Below, piece after piece: positions 23,934 to 33,488 of a stretch of DNA of 64,000 nucleotides. The notes beneath the pieces are model-generated. The model had not been told where the DNA came from and searched no databases. It saw only the letters and a list, made by a program, of their open reading frames with translations. Every line of letters begins with the position of its first letter. Positions within the stretch are counted from its first letter, which is position 1. Origin of the DNA: Selaginella tamariscina (taxonomy: Eukaryota; Streptophyta; Lycopodiopsida; Selaginellales; Selaginellaceae); assembly GCA_003024785.1 (NCBI GenBank), contig PUQB01000147.1, positions 221,501 to 285,500 of the forward strand. The letters are read 5' to 3'. A program made the translations under genes and the position numbers.

Positions 23934-25790
23934 TGTCAGAGTTTTAACCCAAAGGGCCAACACGTGGCAACACATGGCTGCTAGGTGGCCATTTGGCGTC
24001 ATCACCCTGTGTGAGCAACGCTAAGTTTCCCAGAACAACCCCAACGACCCCTAGGGTTAGACTCTAATGCCCAAGTGGACAAGAGACTTAGGGTTTAGTC
24101 TAAGTCTCCCTAGAATGTCTGCCCCGAGAACCCTTGAGGGATAACCCTAGTTGACTTAGGGTTTAGCCTAAGTCTCCCTAGAGTGTCTACCCCCAAAACC
24201 CTTGAGGAACCCTAGTTGACTTAGGGTTTAGCCTAAGTCTCCCTAGAGTGTCTGCCCCCAAAATCCTTGAGGGATAACCCTAGTTGACTTAGGGTCTTGC
24301 CCTAGAAGACCTAGACATGCTCATGCCCTAACCCTCATCAAGGAGACATGTGTTCCACACATACCCCTGGACAGAGCTAAGGCATCGTCACTTACCCCTT
24401 GAGGAATCACCCTCATCCGGGAGTACAACCCCTTTAGGGCGACAAGGGTACCCTGAACCACGACTAACCCCTAAGGGTTTGAGTGGCCAATTTATACCCT
24501 AGATCTAGGGCTAGTACTTAGTGAGGACACGAGTGTGCGCCGTAGGCGGACACGAGTGTTCTGCTAAGCAAACTCCCTAAGGCTAGGTTTGGGATAACCC
24601 TAAGCACATGACCTTGCGAGTGCCTCACGAAAGGGCTCCTGCTAACATGTTTAAGTTGTTCACCTTGGATTCCAAAGGGAACACTCCCCTAACCAAGTGT
24701 TGCCCAAAGCACACCTAGTTATGAGACCTAAACCTCCTTGAGCGGATGCCCAAGGCTTAGCACCCTAGTGCAAGCACAAGCATGTCTGTTTGCTAAAGTA
24801 TCCAACCCCTTGGCGACAAGCCTATTATGACATAACCCAAAGGGCATGCCTCGGGCGTTGTACCATGTGACGTTTAGCCTAATGTCACATCTCCATGTGA
24901 CACTGCCTTTCCCGATGTGGGCTATCATGCCATAGCCCTTAGATTCGAGAGTTGCACCAAGTGCCACAAATGTGGCTCCTAAATGCCAACTTTAGAACCC
25001 CTCAATGAACCCTCAGGAACTAGGTAATGTGAACCTGTCAAACAAGATCCCACGCCCACAGTTGGACAAGGACACGGATGTGCTTTGCTTGGCTGTGAGT
25101 GCTACACCTAGCTTGACGTGGAGGAGGAGGCTGGAGACAAGCCTCAACCTCTGCCTCTTGGAACGTGCATTCCGACAAGACCTCCCAGCATGGATTCACC
25201 AACGTTAAGGGTAAGCTACCCTGAAGGTGGAACGTACCCCTGGCATCTGGAAGTTAGAGCGGCACAACAGAGGGTTGTACCTTAACGACACAAGCTAAAG
25301 CTTGCACCGGCAGAAGAGCAACGAACTCAGTCATGAACCCAAGAGCTCTCCTTATCTTATTTATGTGACGGAGCCCCCCCCCCCCCTCTTTTCCTATATG
25401 TGTTAGTGGGCTGGCACTGAATTTTAGCCCCTTAGACAAATTAGCAATATGAGCTTATAACTCACCCTTAAAACCCTACCCAAGGGGGTGGGGGTTTTAG
25501 GGCGTGGGTTAGGGCAACCCTAGGGGTGTTTAACACGCCGAACTCATCTGCAAAGACCAATCAGCCTATTTGGGACGTCAAAATTGGGGGTGGGTTTCTA
25601 GAAGGTAAGTTCTAGCTTCGCTTAGAGTTTCCTACAAATACCTAATGACACCTGGCCGGACCATCACCAGATACCCAAGTGCACTAAGCGGGCCTGTTTT
25701 CTACTACATCTAGGGTCCATCAACATAGTACAGTAGGTAACCACAGTCAACGTCCAAAGTAAAGGGCGAGTCATAGTAAAAACTATGACA
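23934..25790 (-). repeat. 5' LTR of the left large-LTR element
   Basis: About 1857 bp, TG...CA ends, homologous to the LTRs at 45584-47386, 48678-50227 plus 54106-54382, and 58142-59970. It contains a run of about 14 C near 25375, a tandem block at 24085-24290 and many CCCTAA-like words. A frame of 60-90 residues opposite to the LTR sense is conserved (here 25005-25208). Confidence 0.9.
24085..24290. repeat. Tandem repeat inside the LTR, three units of 65-68 bp
   Basis: Units start with GACTTAGGGTTTAG at 24085, 24153 and 24218, with a fourth partial start at 24286. Each holds a plant telo-box-like TTAGGGTT and a GGATAACCCTAG segment. The other LTR copies have two units each (about 47097-47235 and 59688-59830). 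Confidence 0.9.
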
Positions 25791-27139
25791 TGGACGACTA
25801 TAGCCTCTTCCTATTGCTCAGTAGCCATGGTCCTCCATCACTATAGATTTCCTCACTGATATACCGCCTTCAAGAGGGTTTGATGCTGTCCTAGTCATTG
25901 TTGATCGGTTCTCTAAGATGGTGCACTTTGTTCTTTGCAACAAGACATGTTCGGGTCCTGATGATGTAAATCTGGTGTACTGGGAGGTGTTCCGTCTTCA
26001 TGGTCTTCCTAATGAACTTGTCACCGATCGAGGTCCCCAATTCACTTCACATTTTGGCAGAAATTCCTAGATCGGCTATGTATCACCAGGAAGCTGTCTA
26101 TTGCACATCATCCTGAAACAGATGGCCAAACGGAGCACACGATTCAGACTTTGGAACAATATCTCCGGTTTTTCATTTCTCATCTGCAAGATGATTGGGT
26201 CGATCTCCTTCCTGCTGCCAAGTTTGCGTACAACAACACGACACACTCATCCATATGTGTGTTGCCATTTTTCGCATTCTCTAGTGTTCATCCTCGCTAG
26301 TCCTACAGCTTGCTGTTCCTGGATGAACACTAGTCCTACAGCTTGCCCGTGGTTCCTGGCCTTACCACTGTTACTAATGATCGTGTACAACAACACGACA
26401 CACTCATCCATAGGTGTGTTGCCATTTTTTGTGTTCTTTGGTGTTCATCCTCGCTAGTCCTACAGCTTGCTCGTGGTTCCTGGCCTTACCAACGACACAC
26501 TCATCCATAGGTGTGTTGCCATTTTTCGCGTTCTCTGGTGTTCATCCTCACTAGTCCTACAGCTTGCCCGTGGTTCCTGGCCTTACCACTACTACCAATG
26601 ATCATCCAACAGGTCCATAAAAAAGTACAGCATCATCTTCAATGCACTCAGGATTTGCAACAAGCTGTTGATCATTCCCGCTCAGGATTTGCAACAACAA
26701 GCTGTTGATCATTCCCGCTCAGGATTTGCAACAACAAGCTGTTGATCATTCCCGTTCCTCTCCTCTAGCATTCACAGTTGGTGACCAAGTGTGGCTCCTC
26801 CGGCGTCATTGGCCAACCACATGTCCCGTTCCTCTCCTCTAGGATTCACAATTGGTGACCAAGTGTGGCTCCTCCGGCGTGTGGTTGGCTTCCTCTCCTC
26901 TAGGAGCCACAGTGTCATTGGCGTGTGTCCCTATGACAAGCTTGTTCGTAGTCAGCTTTCACTATTTCATGAACTAGATCGGTTATCTGTCCAGTGAACC
27001 TGAACCAGTGACGAGCACCGACCGCACGTCCCTATGACAAGCTTGTTCGTAGTCAGCTTTCACTATTTCGTGAACTGGATTGGTTATCTGTCCAGTGAAT
27101 CTGAACCAGTGACGCGTGGTGCTCGTCATCAAAGGGGGG
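25791..27139 (+). pseudogene. Ty3/gypsy integrase remnant H with multiple local duplications
   Basis: Integrase core and C-terminal part of a gypsy element. DFLTDIPPSRGFDAVLVIVD carries the first catalytic Asp (25850-25910), LPNELVTDRGPQFTS the second (near 26020), and HHPETDGQTEHTIQTLEQYL the Glu (26100-26160). The FAYNNTTHSS phrase follows. The segment with YNNTTHSSIG, LPFF and GVHP is then repeated at about 26230, 26389 and 26489. Later segments (QAVDHSRSGF, 3 copies, 26640-26755; FTVGDQVWLLRR, 2 copies; CPYDKLVRSQLSLF, 2 copies, 26920 and 27025) are also duplicated. Stops are frequent. Everything upstream of the integrase core is absent; the left edge is the LTR of the large-LTR element. 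A purine tract AAAGGGGGG ends at 27139. Confidence 0.8.
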
Positions 27140-27491
27140 TGTAGTTAAGGATTGGTTATTTTCCTTTCACAAGACTTGAACCCGAGACCTTTCTTGTCCA
27201 TATGATCCTGGATGCTGAATTACACCATCAACAGCAAGGTGTATATTCATACGCATGTTCCAGACTAGTTGTGGACCACACATTCTAGACCAGTTATGGA
27301 CCACACAATCCTCAAGACCTCAGATATATAAACAGGGTTCCAGTTCTAGGTTTCTCAGAATCATTCAACACCAGTCTTTAACCTTGTGTTTCATTTTGTA
27401 TTCATTTCTCTCTTGAATACAATCTCCTCCTTTCAGCTCAAAGGTTCCGCCCTTGTTCTAAAGGTTTCACCCTTTGCACAAGGTCGTGACA
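27140..27491 (+). repeat. 3' LTR of gypsy remnant H, with a tRNA-like antisense segment
   Basis: It starts TGTAGTTAAGG directly after the polypurine tract and ends GGTCGTGACA. A TATA box (GATATATAAACAGG) lies near 27325. The segment 27165-27245, read on the minus strand, has a tRNA-like order: TGTAATTCAG (compare the A-box region TGTAGCTCAG), then CTCGGGTTCAAGTC (B-box-like). This is a possible SINE or captured tRNA piece. Confidence 0.6.
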
Positions 27492-28360
27492 AAAGGAGCG
27501 AATGACACCCCTACGAATGAGAAGACCCTAATAGACACCCCAAGTCCCACAAGAAGGGAACGACACTCAAGAATTAAGGAACAAGGACAACTACTACGAG
27601 GAGAGGCCCACAAGGCTGTAGCCTAGAAGGAGGACTTGACCGCAACCCTTGCCCAGCTAGGATACATAATGCGTGGGAACAAGTATTGCAAGGTGTGTAA
27701 GGTTCGTGGATCCCATCGAGCAGAGGTTGGGAGAAGATGCGGACAACCAGAGGGACTAGCGGCAATGGTCAGCCCTAAAGAAGGTCACTATCAGGGAGCG
27801 CAATCGGAGGTCACACTCCCAGAAGCAACAATAGTATGACAATTGGGACAGACAGCCGGAATGTCGGAAGATGGTCTACACTTTGTGTAGCGAGCACCAC
27901 CCTCTTTACCAATGCTCCTAGATTGCAATGATCAAGCCCATGCAGGGTCTGCGAAGGCAGCCAAAGGATTGCCCCCCTCCCTCGCGACATTGGCACCACA
28001 AGCCAACCATGTAGCAATGTCACTATCAGAACTGCAATGCGGGGCCATCACAAGGTCACAAGCTCAACAGACGGAAGGGATGAAACCTTGAGGATGAGGA
28101 CGACGGGAATCTAGTGAAGAGGAAGTGGTGGTAAAACCCATTGAGCTAGGATAGTGGGTCAGGAAGTGCACCGAGGTGGGGATTGCTGTGGAGCAGATAA
28201 CACTCATGCAAGGAATAGGGTCAAGGGGAACCACACGATTGCACGAAGTCCTTGTAGGAAAAGTGCAGGAAACCCAGGTGTCGGTGACCCTATATGAACT
28301 ACTTCAGCTATCCCCCGGGCTGTATAAAGTCCTCAACCAAGAATTGCACGGGCCAACTAT
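27492..28360 (+). other. GC-richer stretch, possibly retroelement gag/protease-linker remains
   Basis: No gene recognised. Composition is clearly richer in G and C than the surroundings. Frames such as YCKVCKVRGSH (knuckle-like) near 27680-27720 and VTLYELLQLSPGLYKVL near 28290-28330 look like worn gag or gag-protease linker sequence, but no full domain can be traced. It ends exactly where homology to the SDR gene begins. Confidence 0.3.
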
Positions 28361-28770
28361 AACCCCACCCAGAGATTACAATAGAAAGGACATGCCTTTT
28401 TTTATGACATGGTTAAGATAGAAAAGGGCGAAGGAGTAGTTGTTTACTGCGAAATGGAGTTGCGGCTTGAATATGTACATGTGGATGACTTTGTGGACTT
28501 TGGCGTGTGCTCGGCAACATATAAAGAAGAGAAGGTGAGGGTGATCGATGTGGGGGTGGGACATCCGGTGCACAACCGTGAGCAGCTTGCGAGGGAGATG
28601 GGATGTGTTATGAACAAGATTCTACAGTTCATGCTTGTATCAAACTCATGAAGGATGCATTTAAACCGCATGTACATCCGGATGCTGGGTTTAACAAGTT
28701 TGTTCCCTTCACCAAGGGATTACAGACCTTTACCGATGGTTCCAACGTGAATTCTAAAAGGGAAGTTGCT
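28361..28770 (+). pseudogene. SDR copy C, 5'-truncated inverted partial copy
   Basis: 3' third of the SDR gene, in inverted orientation relative to copies A and B. It starts at RDYNRKDMPFF (the VYGDYSRKDMPFFYDM region of copy A). It continues with a one-base shift into EKGEGVVVYCEMELRLEYVH and VDDFVDF, then VRVIDVGVGHPVHNREQLA, and a degenerate end matching FNKSVPLHQGLTDLYQRF. A deletion in the GVCSATY region and several substitutions break it. It resembles copy A much more than the intact copy B, and similarity continues into the 3' flank. No promoter or N-terminus: a dead duplicate. Confidence 0.85.
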
Positions 28771-29100
28771 ATGTCATAGTGCAACTTGCATTTATATTAA
28801 TGTTTCATATAATAATAAGATATTATTTTTGAGTGTACATAGATATAGAGAGAGAAAGAGAGAGACACACCATATACATACGTAACACATCCACATACCA
28901 TAGGAGATCAGGAGAGGGTCCTGATAATATCCATTTTGTATAAGTTACTTTCATATGAAATTCCTTCCACTTGCAAAACAACGTATGCACATGAATGTAT
29001 ATGTGATTGTCTATGGATATACACCTGCATATGCACATGCATTATGTATGTGTGTAAAAGGCAGTATTTAATATGTGCATTTAATACTCTTCTATTTAAA
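28771..29100 (+). repeat. 3' flank of SDR copy C, homologous to 1-408
   Basis: Inverted homologue of the left edge of the window, with a GA-rich run, a GAGAGGGTCCTGATAATATC block and a TATTTAATATGTGCAT block in the same order. It has deletions relative to the left copy (the segment with two ATTCCTTC words is shortened). Confidence 0.8.
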
Positions 29101-30489
29101 TTTTAAAATAAATTAATATTCTTAAAAATAATAGTTTACAGTTACACATGCAAGCACGCACAAGAGAAGATATTGATATGCACATTTGTTCTTGTAAGGT
29201 ACATACGGTTTGATTAAAAGAATAACATGAGAAACATTATTTTCATACACACAAACACACACACACCATTAATTTCATCAAAGAAAATCTTATTCATATA
29301 CAACCATAATCTTAAGGTTGTTGTGTGATGTCACACGCCTAGGTAGGGCCTTTCTTTCTGGTTTGAGACCTAACGATGTGGAATCAAATTTGAATGCCTT
29401 AGAGATATTCATAGTTTTACAAAGTAAAACTGATTAAAAATTGTTAGTGGCACATCAACCTCCACATTTGAATAAGTTAAACCTGTAATATACAAATTCA
29501 TAATTAGTGACTTTCTAACAGGGTTGTCACAAAGGGCAAACGGTGATCTCGAGTCATAGAGTTCTCTTTGCCTTATGCGACAAGTTTTGGCTAAAGGCTA
29601 TGTTATTATCGTAGGTAAAATGGAAATGGTGTGTCTCGTAGCTAAACCAAAGTTCATTCTACTTCAAGGTTTGTTTACTTAAAGCCAACAAAATTGGTTG
29701 GGAATATAATGACATCGTTAAGGTATATTTTTTATTCTTATGTAAGAAAATATAATCAAACATTTTTCTTGTGTTATATCTTAACCTTTTGTGGTTATTT
29801 ATCTTATCATATTATATCTTGGGAACTGAGAATATAATTAACCACCTACGAGGTTTGGTTATTGTGTCCATGACATGCCCTTAACACCGAGGATCATTTC
29901 AATTTAGAACGGGTGTAAGGCCTTGAGTTAATGTTTTGTTTTGCTCTACTAAATTGTGAATTTGGTGTTGCATGTGCTTGTAAGAAGAGATGTCATATAA
30001 ATTAAATGAAATACATTTAAAATGCATTCTAGTGCCACTATAGATAAATTATTTCACATCAAAATTTTGAATGGTTATTGTATGTAAAAAATCCCATTAA
30101 CTTTATTCACTCATTTTGAGTTATACAAGAAATGGGGAAATGTACTCATGAACCTAAATTCGATCGTAATATGTTTGACAAGGCTAAGTGATTTTATAAT
30201 ATATTTCTTTATGATGGTTGACTTTAATGCCACATTAAATATTAGAATCATGGTAAAAGCACCAAATATAAGTGTTTACACAACCTTTTTTTTTTGTGAA
30301 CTAATAAATTTTCTTCTATTTGAAAATCCAATAGGAAATCTAAAATTTTAATTAAATTGATCCTCTATTATAAATTAGATTTTTTTTTGTAAATAAAAAT
30401 ATAATATATAAAGCCATAGTTATGTTAGTCTATGCTATTCATGGTCTTCATGGTCTAACACGTAGTATTGTGTAGATACTATAATGGTT
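29101..30489. other. AT-rich spacer, no gene seen
   Basis: No coding signal. A stretch at about 29425-29465 (AAAAATTGTTAGTGGCACAT and neighbours) is the inverted counterpart of about 31750-31815, so it may mark one end of an old inserted element that contains the first hAT relic. Confidence 0.45.
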
Positions 30490-30544
30490 GCTTATCTTTC
30501 AAGCCTTCAACAATAGTAGTGTAATTCATTTTTGTCAATGTTTG

Positions 30545-30830
30545 GACCTTCCAAGGAGACTAACATAAGTTTGTCGAATGTATTAAGAACTTGTTCATAA
30601 ACTTGGTGTTTACTAAGTTTATGCGGCTAAAACCTCTCTCACAACATGTTGTACTCCAACATTGTATCATGCCTATGCTAATAATTACTAGCAAATTAGG
30701 AAACTTCTCACTCTAACATGGATGACCATAAATAATACTCCAAACTTATATGCAAATCCCTTCCCCCTCCATTCTTTAAAAGCAACAAATTTTCAAATTG
30801 CATATCCCATTTCAAGTCTTTAGAGTCTCT
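30545..30830 (-). pseudogene. hAT transposase C-terminal (dimerisation) relic, copy 1
   Basis: Minus-strand relic of the hAT C-terminal dimerisation domain. Recognisable phrases are MIQCWSTTCCERGFSRINLV and NTKFMNKFLIHS, matching the family pattern in which a Cys-Glu-Arg-Gly-Phe core is followed by N-x-x-K-T-K-x-R-N-R. An insert and stops just before the core break the frame. Only the last 90 or so codons remain; no catalytic residues are present. Confidence 0.6.
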
Positions 30831-31094
30831 AAACTTTTTGCCATTTACAAGTTTATTTTTGCCCCCACTTTAGAATTAATTTCCTATTTACATTTGTAAT
30901 CTTTTTTATTTCATTACTATAGAAACCTTTATTTATTCCATCCTTATAAAAGAGAGAGTTCTTTATTTATTTTTAATAATGTTTATAGTTATAGCTTTTC
31001 TTTTTCTTGTCTAGTCTTTTCCGTAGTCAAACTAAATTATTTCGCTCAAATATGCATTGAATAGCACATCAAGCAATATGAATAAATAATGTTA

Positions 31095-31570
31095 TTAAAT
31101 TAAGAGAAAATTATATTTATATTCCTAAAATTTATCATATTTACATATATATCCTTAGAAGTTTTATATTTACATATATACCATTCTAAAAGTTATAAAC
31201 CTTTGAAAAATTTTAATTATAATATTTTGACTTTTAAAATAACAATATTAATTAAAAATGTATTTTCAATTCATAATATATTGCAAATGAAATAATTAAG
31301 CGTTAAATGCCAAAAAATTGTCATAATAAAAAGTGAAATATTTTTTAAAATAATTATATTATATTGTGATATATATGTTTAATATGTATTTTGGACCTAA
31401 ATATAATAAAATCTAAATTATAATTTTTTATTGATTTTTTAAATTATTTTTTAATTTTTAATTTTGAAATTTATGAAGTTTTAAATTGAAGTTTCAGGGT
31501 ATATATGTAAATATAAAACTTCTAGGGGTATAGATGTGAATAAAATTTCAAAGTATAATCAACTTTAATA
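31095..31570. repeat. Foldback/MITE-like element, copy 1
   Basis: Terminal arms of about 60 bp are inverted repeats: 31105-31195 contains GAAGTTTTATATTTACATAT, and 31495-31555 contains its complement ATATGTAAATATAAAACTTC. The interior is AT-rich and non-coding. Total about 470 bp. A second copy lies at 32455-32950. Confidence 0.65.
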
Positions 31571-31943
31571 TATTTAAAATAACTAATTATTTCTTTTAAA
31601 TAGTAATTTGTTTTGTTGAATATATAACATCATAACTATGTAAAGTATACAAATATTTTGTTTATGTTGTCAAACACAAGATAACAATCATTTTTAATTG
31701 TTATTTGGTTTATAAATCATATTATTTTATTTTAAGAAAATAAGACTATGCACCACTTATTAGGTTGATGTGCCACGAACAATTTTTAATAAATTTTAAA
31801 CCATGTAAAATCAATTTACTATTTGCATTTGTCCATCTTTTTTGTTTAATATATTGTAAATACATGTAATGGTTGTTTATTTTCTAAGCCTTCAACATAA
31901 CAATGTAATTCACTTTTGTCAATGTTTGGACCTTCTAAAGAGA

Positions 31944-32198
31944 CTAATATAAATTTGTCGAATGTATTAAGAACTTGTTCATAAACTTGGTGTTTACTAA
32001 GTTTGTGCGGCAAAAACCTCTCTCACAACATGTTATGCTCCAACATTGTATCGTACCTATTTTAACAATTGTTAGTAAATTAGGAAACTTGTCACTCTTA
32101 TATGCAAATCCCTTCGCCCTCCATTCTTTAGAAACAATAAATTTCCAAACTGCATATCCACATTTTAAGTCTTTAAAGTCTCTAAACTTGTTTATCAT
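31944..32198 (-). pseudogene. hAT transposase C-terminal relic, copy 2
   Basis: An open frame of 84 codons on the minus strand containing DKFPNLLTIVKIGTIQC, CCERGFCRTNLVNTKFMNKF and a short tail. This fits the hAT dimerisation domain (a FPNL..IV.I stretch, then Cys-Glu-Arg-Gly-Phe). It lacks a start signal, the BED finger and the catalytic domain. It is the less damaged of the two tandem copies. Family membership is by motif only. Confidence 0.6.
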
Positions 32199-32454
32199 TT
32201 ATATGTTTTTGCTGCCACTTTAGAATTAATTTGCATTTGTAATCTTTTTTGTTTCATTACTATCCTCCTTTTACATAGGAACCTTTATTTATTCTTCTTT
32301 ATTTTCCCTATCGCTACAAAAAAAGAGTTCTTTATTTATTTTTAATAATGTTTATAGCTATGGCTTTTCTTTTTTCTAATCCAGTCTTCTTGGTAGCCAA
32401 ACTAAATTATTTCATTCCAATAACACACCAAGCAATATGAATAAATAATGTCAT

Positions 32455-32950
32455 TAAATTAAGGAAAAATTATATTTATACTCCTGAAATTCATCACATT
32501 TACATATATACCTTTAGAAATTTTATATTTACATATTTACTTCTTTAAAAGCTGTAAATTTATATATATATGTTTGAAAAACTTTAATCGTAATATTTGA
32601 CTTTTAAAATAACAATATTAACTAAAAATATATTTTTAATTTATAATATATTGCGAATGAAATAATTAAGTGTTAAATGCCAAAAAATTATCATAATAAA
32701 AAGTGAAATATTTTTAAAACTAATTATATTATATTGTGATATATATGTTTAATATGTATTTTGGACCTAAATATAATAAAATTCAAATTATAAATTTTTA
32801 TTAATTTTTTAAAATTATTTTTTAATTTTTAATTTTGAAATTTATGAAGTTTTAAATTGAAGTTTCAGGGGTATATATGTAAATATAAAACTTCTATAGG
32901 TATATATGTAAATAAGATAAATTTCAAAGTATAATTAACTTTAATATATT
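32455..32950. repeat. Foldback/MITE-like element, copy 2
   Basis: Same structure as 31095-31570: the left arm near 32470-32540 and right arm near 32865-32930 are inverted repeats around TATATGTAAATATAAAACTT. It duplicated together with the hAT relic as part of the larger unit. Confidence 0.6.
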
Positions 32951-32975
32951 TAGAATAACCTTTAAATAGTAATTT

Positions 32976-33488
32976 GATCCAGAATTTTTTCTATACTTTA
33001 ATTATTTAAGATTCGTGGGAGGCAGTATATCCTTCTAAAAAGTTAAAGTTCAGATACCTTAAAAAGTATGTGGTACAAGTTTGTAAGTGTGGCATTCATG
33101 TCACGCAAGGTATATTCAATGTAATCCTTACCATATCACATTTCACGTTTACCGACAGTGGTTTCACAGTCAGTTCTGATCAATCGTGGGCATGGTTTTA
33201 CATATATTATTAAAATAACTTGAAAACATAAAGTATACGGTTGACTGTCTTTAATCGTTCCTAAAATATCAAGGTAAGAAACATGATAATACCTTGATAG
33301 AGCGCGCGTGTGCGTGTGTCAGTGCAAAAAGCTTATGACGCTCATATCCTAGTGTCCATTACACATAAGTTATAAAAACATGCATGTGTACGTTGCTTTT
33401 CACAGTCACATGCACTTATAAAGAATCACACATGAAACAAAACAATACATTTTCACTATTAAACAAAACATTACTAAATGTAAACAAA
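32976..33488. other. 3' flank of the intact SDR gene
   Basis: AT-rich, no coding signal. Read on the minus strand it is downstream of the SDR stop codon. A short CA/TG alternation lies near 33302-33320. Confidence 0.4.

Larger units (their letters stand above)
21490..25790 (-). mobile_element. Truncated large-LTR retrotransposon derivative (left copy)
   Basis: Minus orientation. A full LTR (25790 to 23934, about 1.86 kb) starts TGTCATAGTTTTTACTATGA and ends TCTGACA. It is followed directly by a primer-binding site TTGGTATCGGAGCC, one mismatch from the initiator tRNA-Met site. The internal part (23933 down to about 21490) is the inverted homologue of 54383-56790 in the right-hand copy. It contains no protein-like frame of any length and no gag or pol motif. 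The element stops near 21490 without a second LTR, so it is 3'-truncated. The LTR's outer edge abuts the gypsy integrase remnant at 25791. Confidence 0.85.
30490..31610. repeat. Direct repeat unit 1 (about 1.1 kb) with hAT relic and foldback element
   Basis: It aligns with 31870-32975 over its whole length, for example GTCAATGTTTGGACCTTC near 30535, CATAAACTTGGTGTTTACTA near 30596, and the block ending CTTTAATATATTTA. It begins with a minus-strand hAT transposase C-terminal relic (30545-30830) and ends with a foldback (31095-31570). Unit 1 has an insert of about 40 bp in the hAT part that unit 2 lacks. Confidence 0.85.
31870..32975. repeat. Direct repeat unit 2 with hAT relic and foldback element
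   Basis: Second copy of the 1.1-kb unit starting at 30490, separated from it by about 260 bp of AT-rich sequence. Order and orientation of the parts are the same. Divergence is spread evenly through the unit, so the duplication is not recent. Confidence 0.85.
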
